Origin: Gammaproteobacteria bacterium
GTDB lineage: Bacteria > Pseudomonadota > Gammaproteobacteria > Steroidobacterales > Woeseiaceae
Direction: 5' to 3'
Length of the DNA stretch: 47,457 bases
Assembly (NCBI GenBank): GCA_030429005.1
Contig: JAUIDP010000018.1
Location: forward strand, 1-47,457
Shown: positions 34,366 to 45,700 of the stretch, in pieces
Layout: each line of letters starts with the position of its first letter
Numbering within the stretch: the stretch's first letter is position 1
The notes under the pieces: model-generated
The model's input: only the letters and a program-made list of their open reading frames with translations
Told to the model about the DNA's origin: nothing
The model's database searches: none
Position numbers and translations under genes: made by a program

Positions 34366-35060
34366 TACTCGCCCTCAGCGTCGTGGCGGCGCTTTTCGCG
34401 CAGCCGCTGGGCCGCGGGTTGCGGCTCCCGATGGGCAATTGCCCGCGCCTGCAACGCATACTCGATCGAACCGATCACCCACAGGAAGTAGGCGCCCAGC
34501 TCGATGAATTCCTCGACGGCCAGTTTGACGATGCGCTCGTAACTGTCACCGAGAATCGACATCCACAAAGGTTCGTGGCCAACCAGCGAGACGAACGCAA
34601 ACATGATCACAGCGCCGGCGAACAGCAGCGCAATGCCGGGCGACGGCCAGATCCGGCCCCAGGCGACCTTCAGGCGTTTGCGCTGGCGATAGGTATAGGT
34701 AATGACCAGTGCGCCGGTGACGGCAACCAGCGCCTGCCACAGGTTGTCGACGATAAACCGGTCGAAAAAATAGTCGAGCTCACGAATGATGAAAGCGAGG
34801 GCCAGCCCGCCGAACGGAATCGCGATCGGCCGTTGTGACGGACAGTTGCGGGCGATCCAGGCCATCAGCAGGCCACAAATCAACAGGATGAATGGCTGGA
34901 TGATTTCAATCGGCGAATACTCGCTGGTACCGAACTGGTCGCTTTCGTTCACCATCACGTGCAGCTTGAGGCTGCCCGGAAAAGTGATCTCGAGCTGCGT
35001 CAGCATCCACGTAATGCACGCGACGCCGAAGAAATAGGATGTGTAGCGGACCCAGGCCAT
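34362..35060 (-). CDS. Unrecognised polytopic membrane protein
   Basis: A 232-residue protein with about five or six hydrophobic segments ([81 protein letters not shown] and [19 protein letters not shown]) and a charged cytoplasmic tail ([14 protein letters not shown]). Acidic/aromatic motifs such as [17 protein letters not shown] between helices are noticeable. No family assigned. It follows the HExxH gene by 6 nt, so the pair is coupled, at the end of the leuS-lptE run. Confidence 0.75.
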   Translation of the reverse strand: MAWVRYTSYFFGVACITWMLTQLEITFPGSLKLHVMVNESDQFGTSEYSPIEIIQPFILLICGLLMAWIARNCPSQRPIAIPFGGLALAFIIRELDYFFDRFIVDNLWQALVAVTGALVITYTYRQRKRLKVAWGRIWPSPGIALLFAGAVIMFAFVSLVGHEPLWMSILGDSYERIVKLAVEEFIELGAYFLWVIGSIEYALQARAIAHREPQPAAQRLREKRRHDAEGEY

Positions 35061-35066
35061 ACGCGA

Positions 35067-35537
35067 CTATACACTGCCACGCATGACGAAAGTTGGTGAC
35101 CCGTGCCGGTCAACGAGGCCGTGTTGGCGCAACCACGCGGCGGCATCTTCAGCATCGGCCGAAAACCAGGCCGCCGTGCTGCCGAGCCGGAAGCTGTAAC
35201 CCCACTCGTCCATGTCCTGCATCAGGCGTTGCCGACCGACACCGGCAATTTCGTCGGCAAGCAGGATCTGCAGGTAGCAAACCGCCGCTTCCTCGAGGTC
35301 ATCACCACCGGCGTCACGATCCAGGCCGGAGCGGCGAGCCTCGTCCATGCAAATCGTATGACAAGCCTCGTGCAACAGTGAGTGCACTGGCGTGTCACCG
35401 CGCACGTATACGCAGGTACCGACGATGCCGGCTTCGCTGTCGCCCCAGAACGAACCGGTAATCGGCTGCTCCGCCGCTTCGACGACGAGGCGCAACGAAT
35501 ACCTTTGCAACAGGGACTCAAGTGGCGCGAACGGCAT
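35067..35537 (-). CDS. Small HExxH metallopeptidase-like protein
   Basis: A 156-residue soluble protein. Residues 52-60 read HSLLHEACH: a canonical HExxH zinc motif (His56, Glu57, His60) in a helix, followed by acidic residues at 79-83 (DDLEEAAVC) that could give the third, gluzincin-type ligand. The layout (short beta domain, HExxH helix, Glu helix, then DMDEWGYSFRL) recalls ImmA/IrrE-type or anti-sigma-cleaving metalloproteases, but there is no helix-turn-helix partner. ATG 35535-35537 is chosen over a TTG 11 codons upstream. It lies 41 nt after lptE and 6 nt before a membrane protein gene. Substrate unknown. Confidence 0.75.
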   Translation of the reverse strand: MPFAPLESLLQRYSLRLVVEAAEQPITGSFWGDSEAGIVGTCVYVRGDTPVHSLLHEACHTICMDEARRSGLDRDAGGDDLEEAAVCYLQILLADEIAGVGRQRLMQDMDEWGYSFRLGSTAAWFSADAEDAAAWLRQHGLVDRHGSPTFVMRGSV

Positions 35538-35578
35538 ATCGCAAATTCGCAGGACGCTCACGCAAAGCAACCGAAAAC

Positions 35579-38510
<2,932 letters not shown>

Positions 38511-38544
38511 TCAGAATGGCCTTGCGAAAACCCGCAAGCGTACA

Positions 38545-40023
38545 TCAAGACGAACGCGATCGCAGCCAGAAGCCTGCCAGGACCAGCAATCCCAGGCAGA
38601 TCACCGGCCAGTTGCCAAACCGTACATACGGCGTCGACCCGGCACGCGGCTGGACCCGGGCACTCATCTGCACCGGCTCGAACTGCGCACCGGTCGCCAG
38701 GACGTTGCCGCCCGCATCGATAAACGCGCTGATGCCGGTGTTGGTCGCACGAATCGTTTCGCGGCCGAATTCCAGCGACCGCATGCGCGCGATCTGCAAG
38801 TGCTGGTGCGGTGCAATCGAGTCACCGAACCAGGCGTCGTTGCTGACGTTGATCAGCAATGCGGCGTCCGGAAACGCGAACAGCATCTCGGCGCCGTAGG
38901 CATCCTCGTAGCAAATCACCGCCGAAATGGCGGTTCCGTTCGCCATCGTCAGCAACGGTTGCTCATCGGCACCGGGGCTGAGATCGCTGAATGGCAGGCT
39001 CATCATCCGCATCCAGTTGCGCACGAACGACGGCACCGGAAAGTACTCACCGAACGGCACCAGGTGGCGTTTGCGGTAGACCTGGCGCTCATTGCCGTTG
39101 AGGCCGATGACGCTGTTATAAATGTGTACCTCGCCGTCAGCCGCTTGCTGCCGTTCGAGGATGCCGAACACGATCGTCTGGCCGCTGCCGGCGCTGATCG
39201 ACTCCAGCGACCGGATGTAGGCTTCTTCCCTGTCGCTGACTGACGGAATCGCGACCTCCGGCCAGACGACCAGTTCGCTGGCCGTCGCGCCCGCGGTGCG
39301 GTCCCGGTAGAAGTCCCGCGTCGGCTGGCGTTCCTCCGGCAACCATTTCCGCTCCTGTGGAATCCCGGCCTGGATGATCGTCGTATGGATCGGCGCACCG
39401 TCGGGCTGCGTCCATTGCACCGTCGTCAGGGCCGCACCCGCGACCCACGGCGCGACTACGATACCGAGCGCAAGCCAGCGGCTGCGACCGCGCTCCAGCA
39501 GCGCCACCAGCAACGCCGTCGTGCTAATCACGAGGCACAGCGACACACCGTAGACACCCAGGACCGGCGCCCACCCCGCCAGCGCCGTATCGATCTGGCC
39601 ATAGCCGAGCGACATCCACGGAAAACCGCTGAACAACCAGCCGCGCAACCACTCGATGACGACCCAGCAAAAGGGTGCGGTTGCCAGCAATCGCCACGGC
39701 TTGCCAGCCGCGAAGCGATTGATCAGCCAGGCTGTCAGCGCGAGGTAGGCAGCCATGATCAACGACAGGACAACCACGAGGAAGACACCGATCCACCCCG
39801 CCGCATTGCCCGGCCCGGTTACCGACAGGTATATCCAGTAGGTGCCGCAAAGAAACCAGCCGAGGCCGAAGCTGAAAGCCAGCTTGGCTGCCTCGCGGCC
39901 GCCTTTTTGCAGCGCGACATACATGAGCGGCAGCAACAGTGCCGGCGCCAGCGGCCACAGGCCGACGGGCTCATACACTGCGGTGAACAGGCAGCCGAGG
40001 CCGAAAAAAATGGCACGCTGCAC
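38545..40023 (-). CDS. lnt: Apolipoprotein N-acyltransferase
   Basis: A 492-residue inner-membrane enzyme adding the third acyl chain to lipoproteins. About eight N-terminal helices precede a nitrilase-like periplasmic domain whose triad is visible: Glu in VVWPEVAIPS, Lys in QVYRKRHLVPFGEYFP and Cys in AVICYEDAYG. The start is GTG 40021-40023, 3 nt after the corC stop. Conserved order phoH-ybeY-corC-lnt. Confidence 0.97.
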   Translation of the reverse strand: MQRAIFFGLGCLFTAVYEPVGLWPLAPALLLPLMYVALQKGGREAAKLAFSFGLGWFLCGTYWIYLSVTGPGNAAGWIGVFLVVVLSLIMAAYLALTAWLINRFAAGKPWRLLATAPFCWVVIEWLRGWLFSGFPWMSLGYGQIDTALAGWAPVLGVYGVSLCLVISTTALLVALLERGRSRWLALGIVVAPWVAGAALTTVQWTQPDGAPIHTTIIQAGIPQERKWLPEERQPTRDFYRDRTAGATASELVVWPEVAIPSVSDREEAYIRSLESISAGSGQTIVFGILERQQAADGEVHIYNSVIGLNGNERQVYRKRHLVPFGEYFPVPSFVRNWMRMMSLPFSDLSPGADEQPLLTMANGTAISAVICYEDAYGAEMLFAFPDAALLINVSNDAWFGDSIAPHQHLQIARMRSLEFGRETIRATNTGISAFIDAGGNVLATGAQFEPVQMSARVQPRAGSTPYVRFGNWPVICLGLLVLAGFWLRSRSS

Positions 40024-40026
40024 GAG

Positions 40027-40878
40027 CTAGCCGATTCGCTGAACCTGGAGTGCGTCCACGCGGCGCTTGTCCGCCTTGACCACGGCGAACTCGAACCCGC
40101 CGAACGCGACTTTCTCGCCGCGGCGCGGCAGCCGGCCCAGCTCATGCATGACCAGGCCGCCGATGGTGTCGTAGTCGTCCTCGCTGAGATCGCACTCGAA
40201 GAACTCGTTGAAATCCTCGATGCGGGTCAGCGCCCGGACGGCGAAACAGGGCTTGCCGCCGCGGTCACCATCGGCCCGGATGAACGCGGCTTCTTCCTGG
40301 TCGTGCTCGTCGTCGATGTCGCCGACGATTTCCTCGAGGACATCCTCGATCGTCAGCAAGCCGGCAACCCCGCCGTATTCGTCAACAACGATAGCCATGT
40401 GATTGTGGCTGTCGCGGAATTCCTTCAGCAACGCATTCAGCCGTTTGGACTCGGGAATGACGACGGCCGGCCGCAGCAGTTTGCGCAGCGGCACGTCGGC
40501 CGACTTGTCGCTGCCGAAATAGCGCAGCAGGTCCTTCGCCAGCAGGATGCCGAGCACTTCGTCGCGGTCCTCACCGATCACCGGGAATCGCGAGTGCCCG
40601 GACTCGAGAATCATTGCGAGGATCTCGTCGAAATCTTTCTCGATATCGATGACGACCATTTGCGAACGCGGCACCATGACTTCGCGCACCTGCGTCTCGG
40701 ATACCTCGAGCACACCGGACAGCATGCTTTTTTCTTCAGCATTGATGTCCGTTTCGGACTGGTGGATCAGGTCTTGAATTTCTTCGCGGCTCCAGGGGTC
40801 ACCTTTGAATGCGCGTTTCAGGCGCGCGATCAGGCCAGTGCCACCTGCGCCGCTCGTACTTGGAGGTTTGTCGTTCAT
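40027..40878 (-). CDS. corC: CorC/YbeX-type CBS-domain protein
   Basis: A 283-residue cytoplasmic protein with two CBS domains (VMVPRSQMVVIDIEKDFDE near residue 66, and AVVIPESKRLNALLKEFRDS near residue 135) and a C-terminal CorC/HlyC domain (DEHDQEEAAFIRADGDRGGK onward). YbeX/CorC has been linked to Co/Mg efflux and to ribosome metabolism. It lies between ybeY and lnt as in E. coli. Confidence 0.94.
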   Translation of the reverse strand: MNDKPPSTSGAGGTGLIARLKRAFKGDPWSREEIQDLIHQSETDINAEEKSMLSGVLEVSETQVREVMVPRSQMVVIDIEKDFDEILAMILESGHSRFPVIGEDRDEVLGILLAKDLLRYFGSDKSADVPLRKLLRPAVVIPESKRLNALLKEFRDSHNHMAIVVDEYGGVAGLLTIEDVLEEIVGDIDDEHDQEEAAFIRADGDRGGKPCFAVRALTRIEDFNEFFECDLSEDDYDTIGGLVMHELGRLPRRGEKVAFGGFEFAVVKADKRRVDALQVQRIG

Positions 40879-40926
40879 CGAACCTGGATATAAATCCCGT
40901 TGAGGGCCATATATTGTAACAGCTAG

Positions 40927-41400
40927 TTAGCCCGTACTCGCGTACGGGTTCGCAATTCCGCGCGACGCCAGGATGGCGATTTCCAGGCTTTCCATCGCCT
41001 CTGCATCCGCATCGTGCGTGTGATCATACCCCAGCAGGTGCAACGTGCCGTGCACCAGCATGTGTGCCCAGTGATCCGCCACGGCCTTGCCCTGGCGCAA
41101 TGCTTCATCGCGGACGACCGGGGCGCACACGACGATGTCACCCATTTGCCGCACCGCCTCGGCCGGCAACCCGTCGATGCTGCCCACCGGGAACGACAAC
41201 ACATTGGTCGCGGAGTCCTTGTTGCGGTACAGCTGGTTCAGCGTCTGGATCTCGGCTTCGCCGACGATACGCACGGCAAACTCGACCGGCTGCTCCGGCA
41301 ACCGCTCCGAGCGTTCGGCGGATAACTCGACCCAGCAACGGATTTCGTCTTCACCAGGAACGCCGGCATCTTCGCAGGCGTACTGGATATCAACGGTCAT
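40927..41400 (-). CDS. ybeY: rRNA maturation endoribonuclease YbeY
   Basis: A 157-residue zinc protein needed for 16S rRNA 3' maturation and 70S quality control. The metal motif is HMLVHGTLHLLGYDH near residue 110, with three His ligands. YRNKDSATNVLSFP near residue 60 is also family-typical. ATG 41398-41400 lies inside the end of phoH; an upstream extension of 19 codons is only an overlap artefact. Confidence 0.96.
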   Translation of the reverse strand: MTVDIQYACEDAGVPGEDEIRCWVELSAERSERLPEQPVEFAVRIVGEAEIQTLNQLYRNKDSATNVLSFPVGSIDGLPAEAVRQMGDIVVCAPVVRDEALRQGKAVADHWAHMLVHGTLHLLGYDHTHDADAEAMESLEIAILASRGIANPYASTG

Positions 41401-42373
41401 CGTCGTGAGCTTCGTATGCCTCGACGATTCGGCGGACCAGCGGGTGACGGACGACATCGTTCGGCGAGAACATCGTGAAGCCGATGCCTTTGACGTCGCT
41501 CAGGATATTCATGGCGTGCTTGAGCCCGGACATCTGGCCATTGGGCAGGTCGATCTGTGTCACGTCGCCGGTGACAACCGCATGCGAGCCAAAGCCGATG
41601 CGCGTCAGGAACATCTTCATCTGCTCTGTGCTGGTGTTCTGCGCCTCGTCGAGAATGACGAAAGACTCGTTCAGCGAGCGGCCGCGCATGAATGCCAGCG
41701 GTGCGATTTCGATGACGTTGCGTTCGATCAGGCGGGTCACATGTTCTGCACCGATCATGTCGTATAATGCGTCGTACATCGGCCGCAGGTACGGGTCGAC
41801 TTTCTGCGACATGTCACCCGGCAGGAAACCCAGCCGTTCACCGGCTTCGACGGCAGGCCGGACCAGGACGATGCGCCGCACTTCCTCGTCACTCAGCGCT
41901 TCGATCGCGCAGGCCACCGCCAGGTAGGTCTTGCCGGTGCCCGCCGGGCCTATACCAAAAGCGAGATCGTGTTTGCGAATACTCTTTACATAGCCGGACT
42001 GGTTTGCACCGCGCGGACGAATCGTCTTGCGCTGCGTCGTGATCGTAACGTCGTCGCCTGCTTCCGAATCCGAATTGGCCGGCAGTAGTTCGCCATCACT
42101 CATCTGTGACTCCTGCAACATCATGTGGACACGTTCCGGATCGAGCCGTTCTGTATCGGTCATCTCGAACAGCGACAACAACACATCGCTGCCCGCCTGT
42201 GCAGCACCGGGCGGGCCGGTTATGCGGAAGTGATTGCCGCGACTCGCAATGTCAACGTTGAGTCGGCGTTCTATTTGTCGCAGGTGTTCATCAAACTGGC
42301 CGCAAAGATTGGCCAAACGACGATTGTCGGCGGGCTCGAGGACAATGTCCCGAGATATCTGGACAGCATTCAA
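41390..42373 (-). CDS. phoH: PhoH-like ATPase (YbeZ)
   Basis: A 327-residue PhoH family protein. An N-terminal KH-like part (LEPADNRRLANLCGQFDEHL) is followed by the ATPase core with Walker A GPAGTGKTYLA near residue 141 and Walker B FVILDEAQN near residue 236. It works with YbeY in RNA metabolism. No ATG exists at the right place: the start is TTG 42371-42373, 19 nt after the miaB stop. It overlaps ybeY by 11 nt. Confidence 0.95.
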   Translation of the reverse strand: MNAVQISRDIVLEPADNRRLANLCGQFDEHLRQIERRLNVDIASRGNHFRITGPPGAAQAGSDVLLSLFEMTDTERLDPERVHMMLQESQMSDGELLPANSDSEAGDDVTITTQRKTIRPRGANQSGYVKSIRKHDLAFGIGPAGTGKTYLAVACAIEALSDEEVRRIVLVRPAVEAGERLGFLPGDMSQKVDPYLRPMYDALYDMIGAEHVTRLIERNVIEIAPLAFMRGRSLNESFVILDEAQNTSTEQMKMFLTRIGFGSHAVVTGDVTQIDLPNGQMSGLKHAMNILSDVKGIGFTMFSPNDVVRHPLVRRIVEAYEAHDDDR

Positions 42374-42392
42374 AGTACTTCAGAGATTACCG

Positions 42393-43730
42393 CTAGGCGG
42401 CTTGCTTGTCTACGCGTCGGCCGCGCAGGGAATTTGGTAACGCCTCGGTAATGATGACGTCGACGAACTGGCCGATACAGGACGGGTCTGCATCGAAGTT
42501 GACCCAGCGCATGTTCTCCGTGCGCCCGGCGACCTGGTTGCTGTCTTTCTTGGACAACTTTTCGACCAGCACGCGTTGCGTAGTGCCGACCATCGCCTTG
42601 CTTATGTCCAGCGCCTGCTGGTTGATGCGCGCCTGCAGGATCTGCAGGCGTTGCTTCTTGACGTCCATCGGTGTGTCGTCGTCCAGGCCAGCCGCGGGCG
42701 TGCCCGGTCGCGGACTGTAAATGAAGCTGAAAGACTGGTCGAACCCGATCTCGGCCACCAGGTTCATCAACGCTTCGAAGTCTGCGTCGGTTTCACCCGG
42801 GAAGCCGATGATGAAATCGGACGATAAAGAAATGTCCGGCCGCGCCTTGCGCAGTTTCCGGATCTTCTGCTTGTACTCGAGCACGGTGTGACCGCGCTTC
42901 ATCAATGCGAGGATGCGATCGGAACCATGCTGCACTGGCAGGTGCAGGTAGTTGGCCAGCTGCGGCACCTCGGCATATGCCTGGATCAGGCTGTCGGTGA
43001 ACTCCACCGGGTGCGATGTCGTGAAGCGAATGCGTTCGATACCGTCGATGGCCGCGACGTAGTAGATCAGGGTCGCCAGGTCGGCGATCTGGCCATCGTG
43101 CATCGGCCCGCGAAACGCGTTGACGTTTTGTCCCAGCAAATTGATTTCACTGACACCCTGCATCGCGAGCGTGGCGCACTCGGCAATCACGTCGTCGAAC
43201 GGCCGGCTGATTTCCTCGCCGCGCGTATACGGCACAACGCAAAAGCTGCAGTACTTGCTGCAACCTTCCATGACCGACACGAAGGCGGTTGGTCCTTCGG
43301 CTCGCGGCTCGGGCAACCGGTCGAACTTTTCAATCTCCGGGAACGATATGTCGACGACCGACGACTTTTTCTCAGCCGCGGCGTCGATCAGTTCGGGCAG
43401 GCGATGCAGCGTCTGGGGGCCGAAGACGACATCGACAAACGGCGCCCGCGTCGCAATAGCCTCACCCTCCTGGCTGGCAACGCAACCGCCGACGCCGATC
43501 ATGACGCCAGGCCGCTTCTCCTTGACCTGCCGCCAGCGCCCGAGGGCCGAAAACACCTTCTCCTGGGCTTTTTCGCGAATCGAACAGGTGTTCATCAGCA
43601 GCAGGTCGGCCTGGTCAGCATCCCCGGTCAGCTCATAGCCGTGTGACTCACGCAGAACGTCCGCCATCTTGTCCGAGTCGTACTCGTTCATCTGGCAGCC
43701 CATGGTCTGGATGTAAAGCTTCTTGCTCAA
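42393..43730 (-). CDS. miaB: tRNA-2-methylthio-N6-dimethylallyladenosine synthase
   Basis: A 445-residue radical-SAM methylthiotransferase. The N-terminal cluster cysteines are in [15 protein letters not shown] and [11 protein letters not shown], the radical-SAM CxxxCxxC is in [17 protein letters not shown] near residue 156, and a TRAM domain ends the protein. The first codon is TTG 43728-43730 ([10 protein letters not shown] follows, as in other MiaB); no ATG or GTG is available. First gene of the miaB-phoH-ybeY-corC-lnt-leuS-lptE cluster. Confidence 0.97.
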   Translation of the reverse strand: MSKKLYIQTMGCQMNEYDSDKMADVLRESHGYELTGDADQADLLLMNTCSIREKAQEKVFSALGRWRQVKEKRPGVMIGVGGCVASQEGEAIATRAPFVDVVFGPQTLHRLPELIDAAAEKKSSVVDISFPEIEKFDRLPEPRAEGPTAFVSVMEGCSKYCSFCVVPYTRGEEISRPFDDVIAECATLAMQGVSEINLLGQNVNAFRGPMHDGQIADLATLIYYVAAIDGIERIRFTTSHPVEFTDSLIQAYAEVPQLANYLHLPVQHGSDRILALMKRGHTVLEYKQKIRKLRKARPDISLSSDFIIGFPGETDADFEALMNLVAEIGFDQSFSFIYSPRPGTPAAGLDDDTPMDVKKQRLQILQARINQQALDISKAMVGTTQRVLVEKLSKKDSNQVAGRTENMRWVNFDADPSCIGQFVDVIITEALPNSLRGRRVDKQAA

Positions 43731-43747
43731 AGTCTTTCTACCAACAA

Positions 43748-43791
43748 AAAGGGGTCAGAGCCCTTTTCGGAGAAAAGCGCCGGAACCCTTC
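43748..43791. repeat. Imperfect palindrome between ssb and miaB
   Basis: AAGGGGTCAGAGCCCTTTTC (43749-43768) and GAAAAGCGCCGGAACCCTT (43772-43790) form an imperfect inverted repeat around a GGA loop; the inner CTTTTC/GAAAAG and outer AAGGG/CCCTT pair perfectly. A-rich bases lie to the left. It is placed 13 nt after the ssb stop (minus strand) and could terminate ssb or be a degenerate REP-like element. No second copy occurs in the window. Confidence 0.5.
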
Positions 43792-43803
43792 TGCAGCCGG
43801 GCG

Positions 43804-44247
43804 CTAGAACGGGATATCGTCATCGAAGTCGTCGGGACCCGGCTGCGGTGGTGCGCTGGACGGACCCGAATCGCCGGATGAGCCCATCGGTGCAGAGCCG
43901 CCACTACTGCGACCACCGCCAAGCATCTGCATTTCGTCCGCAATAATCTCGGTCGTCCAGCGATCCTGGCCGTTCTTATCCTGCCACTTGCGCGTGCGCA
44001 GCTTGCCTTCGATGTAGACCTGCGAACCCTTGCGCAGGTATTCGGCGGCAATCTCGGCCAGCCGGTTGAACATGGCAACCTTGTGCCACTCGGTACGATC
44101 CTTCTGTTCGCCGGTCTGCTTGTCTTTCCAACTCTCGTTGGTCGCGACCGTCAGGTTGGTCACCGCCGAACCACTCGGCATGTAACGCGTTTCCGGGTCC
44201 GAACCGAGGTTGCCGACGATGATGACTTTGTTGATTCCGCGGGCCAT
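43804..44247 (-). CDS. ssb: Single-stranded DNA-binding protein
   Basis: A 147-residue SSB. The OB-fold begins [20 protein letters not shown] and includes [14 protein letters not shown] and [21 protein letters not shown] Gly/Ser/Pro-rich linker ([16 protein letters not shown]) leads to the acidic interaction tip DDFDDDIPF that recruits repair and replication proteins. An AGGGGA site precedes the ATG. Its place beside an MFS gene and divergent uvrA matches Pseudomonas and other gammaproteobacteria. Confidence 0.98.
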   Translation of the reverse strand: MARGINKVIIVGNLGSDPETRYMPSGSAVTNLTVATNESWKDKQTGEQKDRTEWHKVAMFNRLAEIAAEYLRKGSQVYIEGKLRTRKWQDKNGQDRWTTEIIADEMQMLGGGRSSGGSAPMGSSGDSGPSSAPPQPGPDDFDDDIPF

Positions 44248-44318
44248 AGCTGGTCCCCTGTCTGCTGATTATTCGAATAGGTCCACTCTTGCGGCAGCCG
44301 GGCCCAAGAGGGTCGCCT

Positions 44319-44347
44319 ATTGTAGAGCCTGCCAAACGATTTGCCAC
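44319..44347 (-). promoter_or_regulatory. Promoter of ssb
   Basis: On the minus strand GTGGCA (44342-44347) and TACAAT (44319-44324) are 17 nt apart, about 70 nt upstream of the ssb ATG. No CTGT-N8-ACAG LexA box is seen near it. Confidence 0.6.
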
Positions 44348-44381
44348 CCTACTTTCTGCCAATCCACCCCACATTCCCCCC

Positions 44382-44455
44382 AAAAAACCGTGACAGTTAC
44401 TACTTACACCTTTTTGCGTGCAAAAAGGTGTAAGTAGTAACTGTCACGGTTTTTT
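44382..44455. repeat. Perfect 36-bp-stem palindrome between the MFS gene and ssb (copy 2)
   Basis: Arms 44382-44417 and 44420-44455 are exact reverse complements. They share the core GTGACAGTTACTACTTACAC and flanking CCTTTTT with the copy at 8334-8410, but differ at the loop-proximal CG/GC and at one outer pair, with pairing kept in each. The right arm overlaps the TAA stop of the MFS gene. A/T runs on both ends make it a plausible terminator for the MFS gene. Confidence 0.9.
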
Positions 44456-45626
44456 AGGGGCGGAGCAGGCTTGAGGAGGCCAGCCAGATCGCGGCAAGCA
44501 GTGCGCAGACGAAGAAAACGTCGCTCGGATTGCCGGAGCTCAGGAAGCGGCCGCCTATCAGGCCGCCGGTAAATGCGCCGAGGAACTGGGCGCTCGAGAA
44601 TACGCCGAGCATGGCGCCACGCTCGCTGCCGTCTGCCAGGATGGACAGGCGCGCCGGCAGCGCCGCTTCCAAGAACGTGAAGCCGGCGAAGAACAGCGCC
44701 AGTGCGACGAAGACCGGCAGGACACTGAATGCCACGAACGCCAGCAACAGCAGGCCGAGCAGGATCAGGATGAGTGCCAGGCCGATCGTCGACGACTTGC
44801 CCTGCCGCTCGTCGCGCATGATCAGCGGTATCGTGCCGGCCAGCGAGACCAGCAGCGCCCCGACATACAGCTGCCAGTGACGGGTCAGTGGCAGGTGCAG
44901 GGAATCGCCCAGCAGGAACGGCAGTGCGACGAAGCTCGCCGTCAGCATGGCATGCAACAGGAACACGTAGAAATCGAGCCGCAGCAATTCCGGGCTCAGC
45001 GCCGAACGCAGGTTCCAGTCAGGCCCGGCCGCCGGTTGCTCGATACCGTCGGGCAGCAGGCGCAGCAATCCGATTCCAGCCAGCGCGAGCAACGCCGCCA
45101 GCCAGAACAGCGCAGGTACGCCAGCGTATGCCGCGATGGCCGGCCCAATGACCAGCGCCAGGATGAACGACAGGCCGATGCCAACGCCAAACACCGCCAT
45201 CGAGCGGGTCCTGACCTCATCGCGGGTCCCGTCGGTGATCAGCGCCGCCAGCGTCGCGGAGATGGCACCGGCTCCCTGCAGGAAACGTCCGGCGATAACC
45301 ACCTGGATGCTGTCCCCGAGGGCTGCTACGACGCTGCCCAGTGCGAACACAACCAAGCCACCGATGATTACCGGCTTGCGGCCGATCCGGTCCGACAGCA
45401 TACCCAGCGGAATTTGCAGCAGCGCCTGCGACAAACCGTAGGCCCCGACGGCCAGGCCGACCAGCAGTGGAGTCTTGCCATGCAACTGCGCCGCATACAG
45501 CGACAGCACCGGCAGCAACGCAAAAAGGCCCAGCATGCGAAACATCGCAATTAGCGCGGCGACGCCGACGACACGCTTCTCGCTGGCCAGCATTGTGACC
45601 GATTCACCGCTGTTTTCTGCAGACAT
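44454..45626 (-). CDS. MFS transporter
   Basis: About 390 residues with 12 transmembrane helices and the drug/proton antiporter-like pattern: LGMLSDRIGRKPVIIGGLVV (motif A, loop 2-3) near residue 74 and FLQGAGAISATLAALITDGT near residue 115. Substrate unknown. It lies between ssb and divergent uvrA, a conserved Pseudomonas-like arrangement. ATG 45624-45626 is preferred; GTG 45633-45635 is three codons upstream. The stop codon is inside the palindromic element. Confidence 0.92.
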   Translation of the reverse strand: MSAENSGESVTMLASEKRVVGVAALIAMFRMLGLFALLPVLSLYAAQLHGKTPLLVGLAVGAYGLSQALLQIPLGMLSDRIGRKPVIIGGLVVFALGSVVAALGDSIQVVIAGRFLQGAGAISATLAALITDGTRDEVRTRSMAVFGVGIGLSFILALVIGPAIAAYAGVPALFWLAALLALAGIGLLRLLPDGIEQPAAGPDWNLRSALSPELLRLDFYVFLLHAMLTASFVALPFLLGDSLHLPLTRHWQLYVGALLVSLAGTIPLIMRDERQGKSSTIGLALILILLGLLLLAFVAFSVLPVFVALALFFAGFTFLEAALPARLSILADGSERGAMLGVFSSAQFLGAFTGGLIGGRFLSSGNPSDVFFVCALLAAIWLASSSLLRP

Positions 45627-45700
45627 GGCAGGCACTCTTTGCGCCGGACTTGGGGGGCGGCGTATATTAGCAGGTTGGTCGTCGTTTTCTGAATCTCGCT

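Noticed and set aside
39385-40893. Very long plus-strand frame opposite lnt and corC (502 residues)
   Set aside because: It is antisense to two well-supported genes and shows charged, low-complexity composition with no domain; typical of high-GC DNA. The same holds for long frames opposite leuS (37368-38723), the nit/tldD genes (20424-21578) and uvrA (45551-46960).
45602-45700. Possible LexA/SOS box upstream of uvrA (CTGTTTTCTGCAGACA, 45610-45625)
   Set aside because: It does not match CTGT-N8-ACAG in its right half and lies within the MFS gene start; no other candidate is present in the gap or upstream of ssb.
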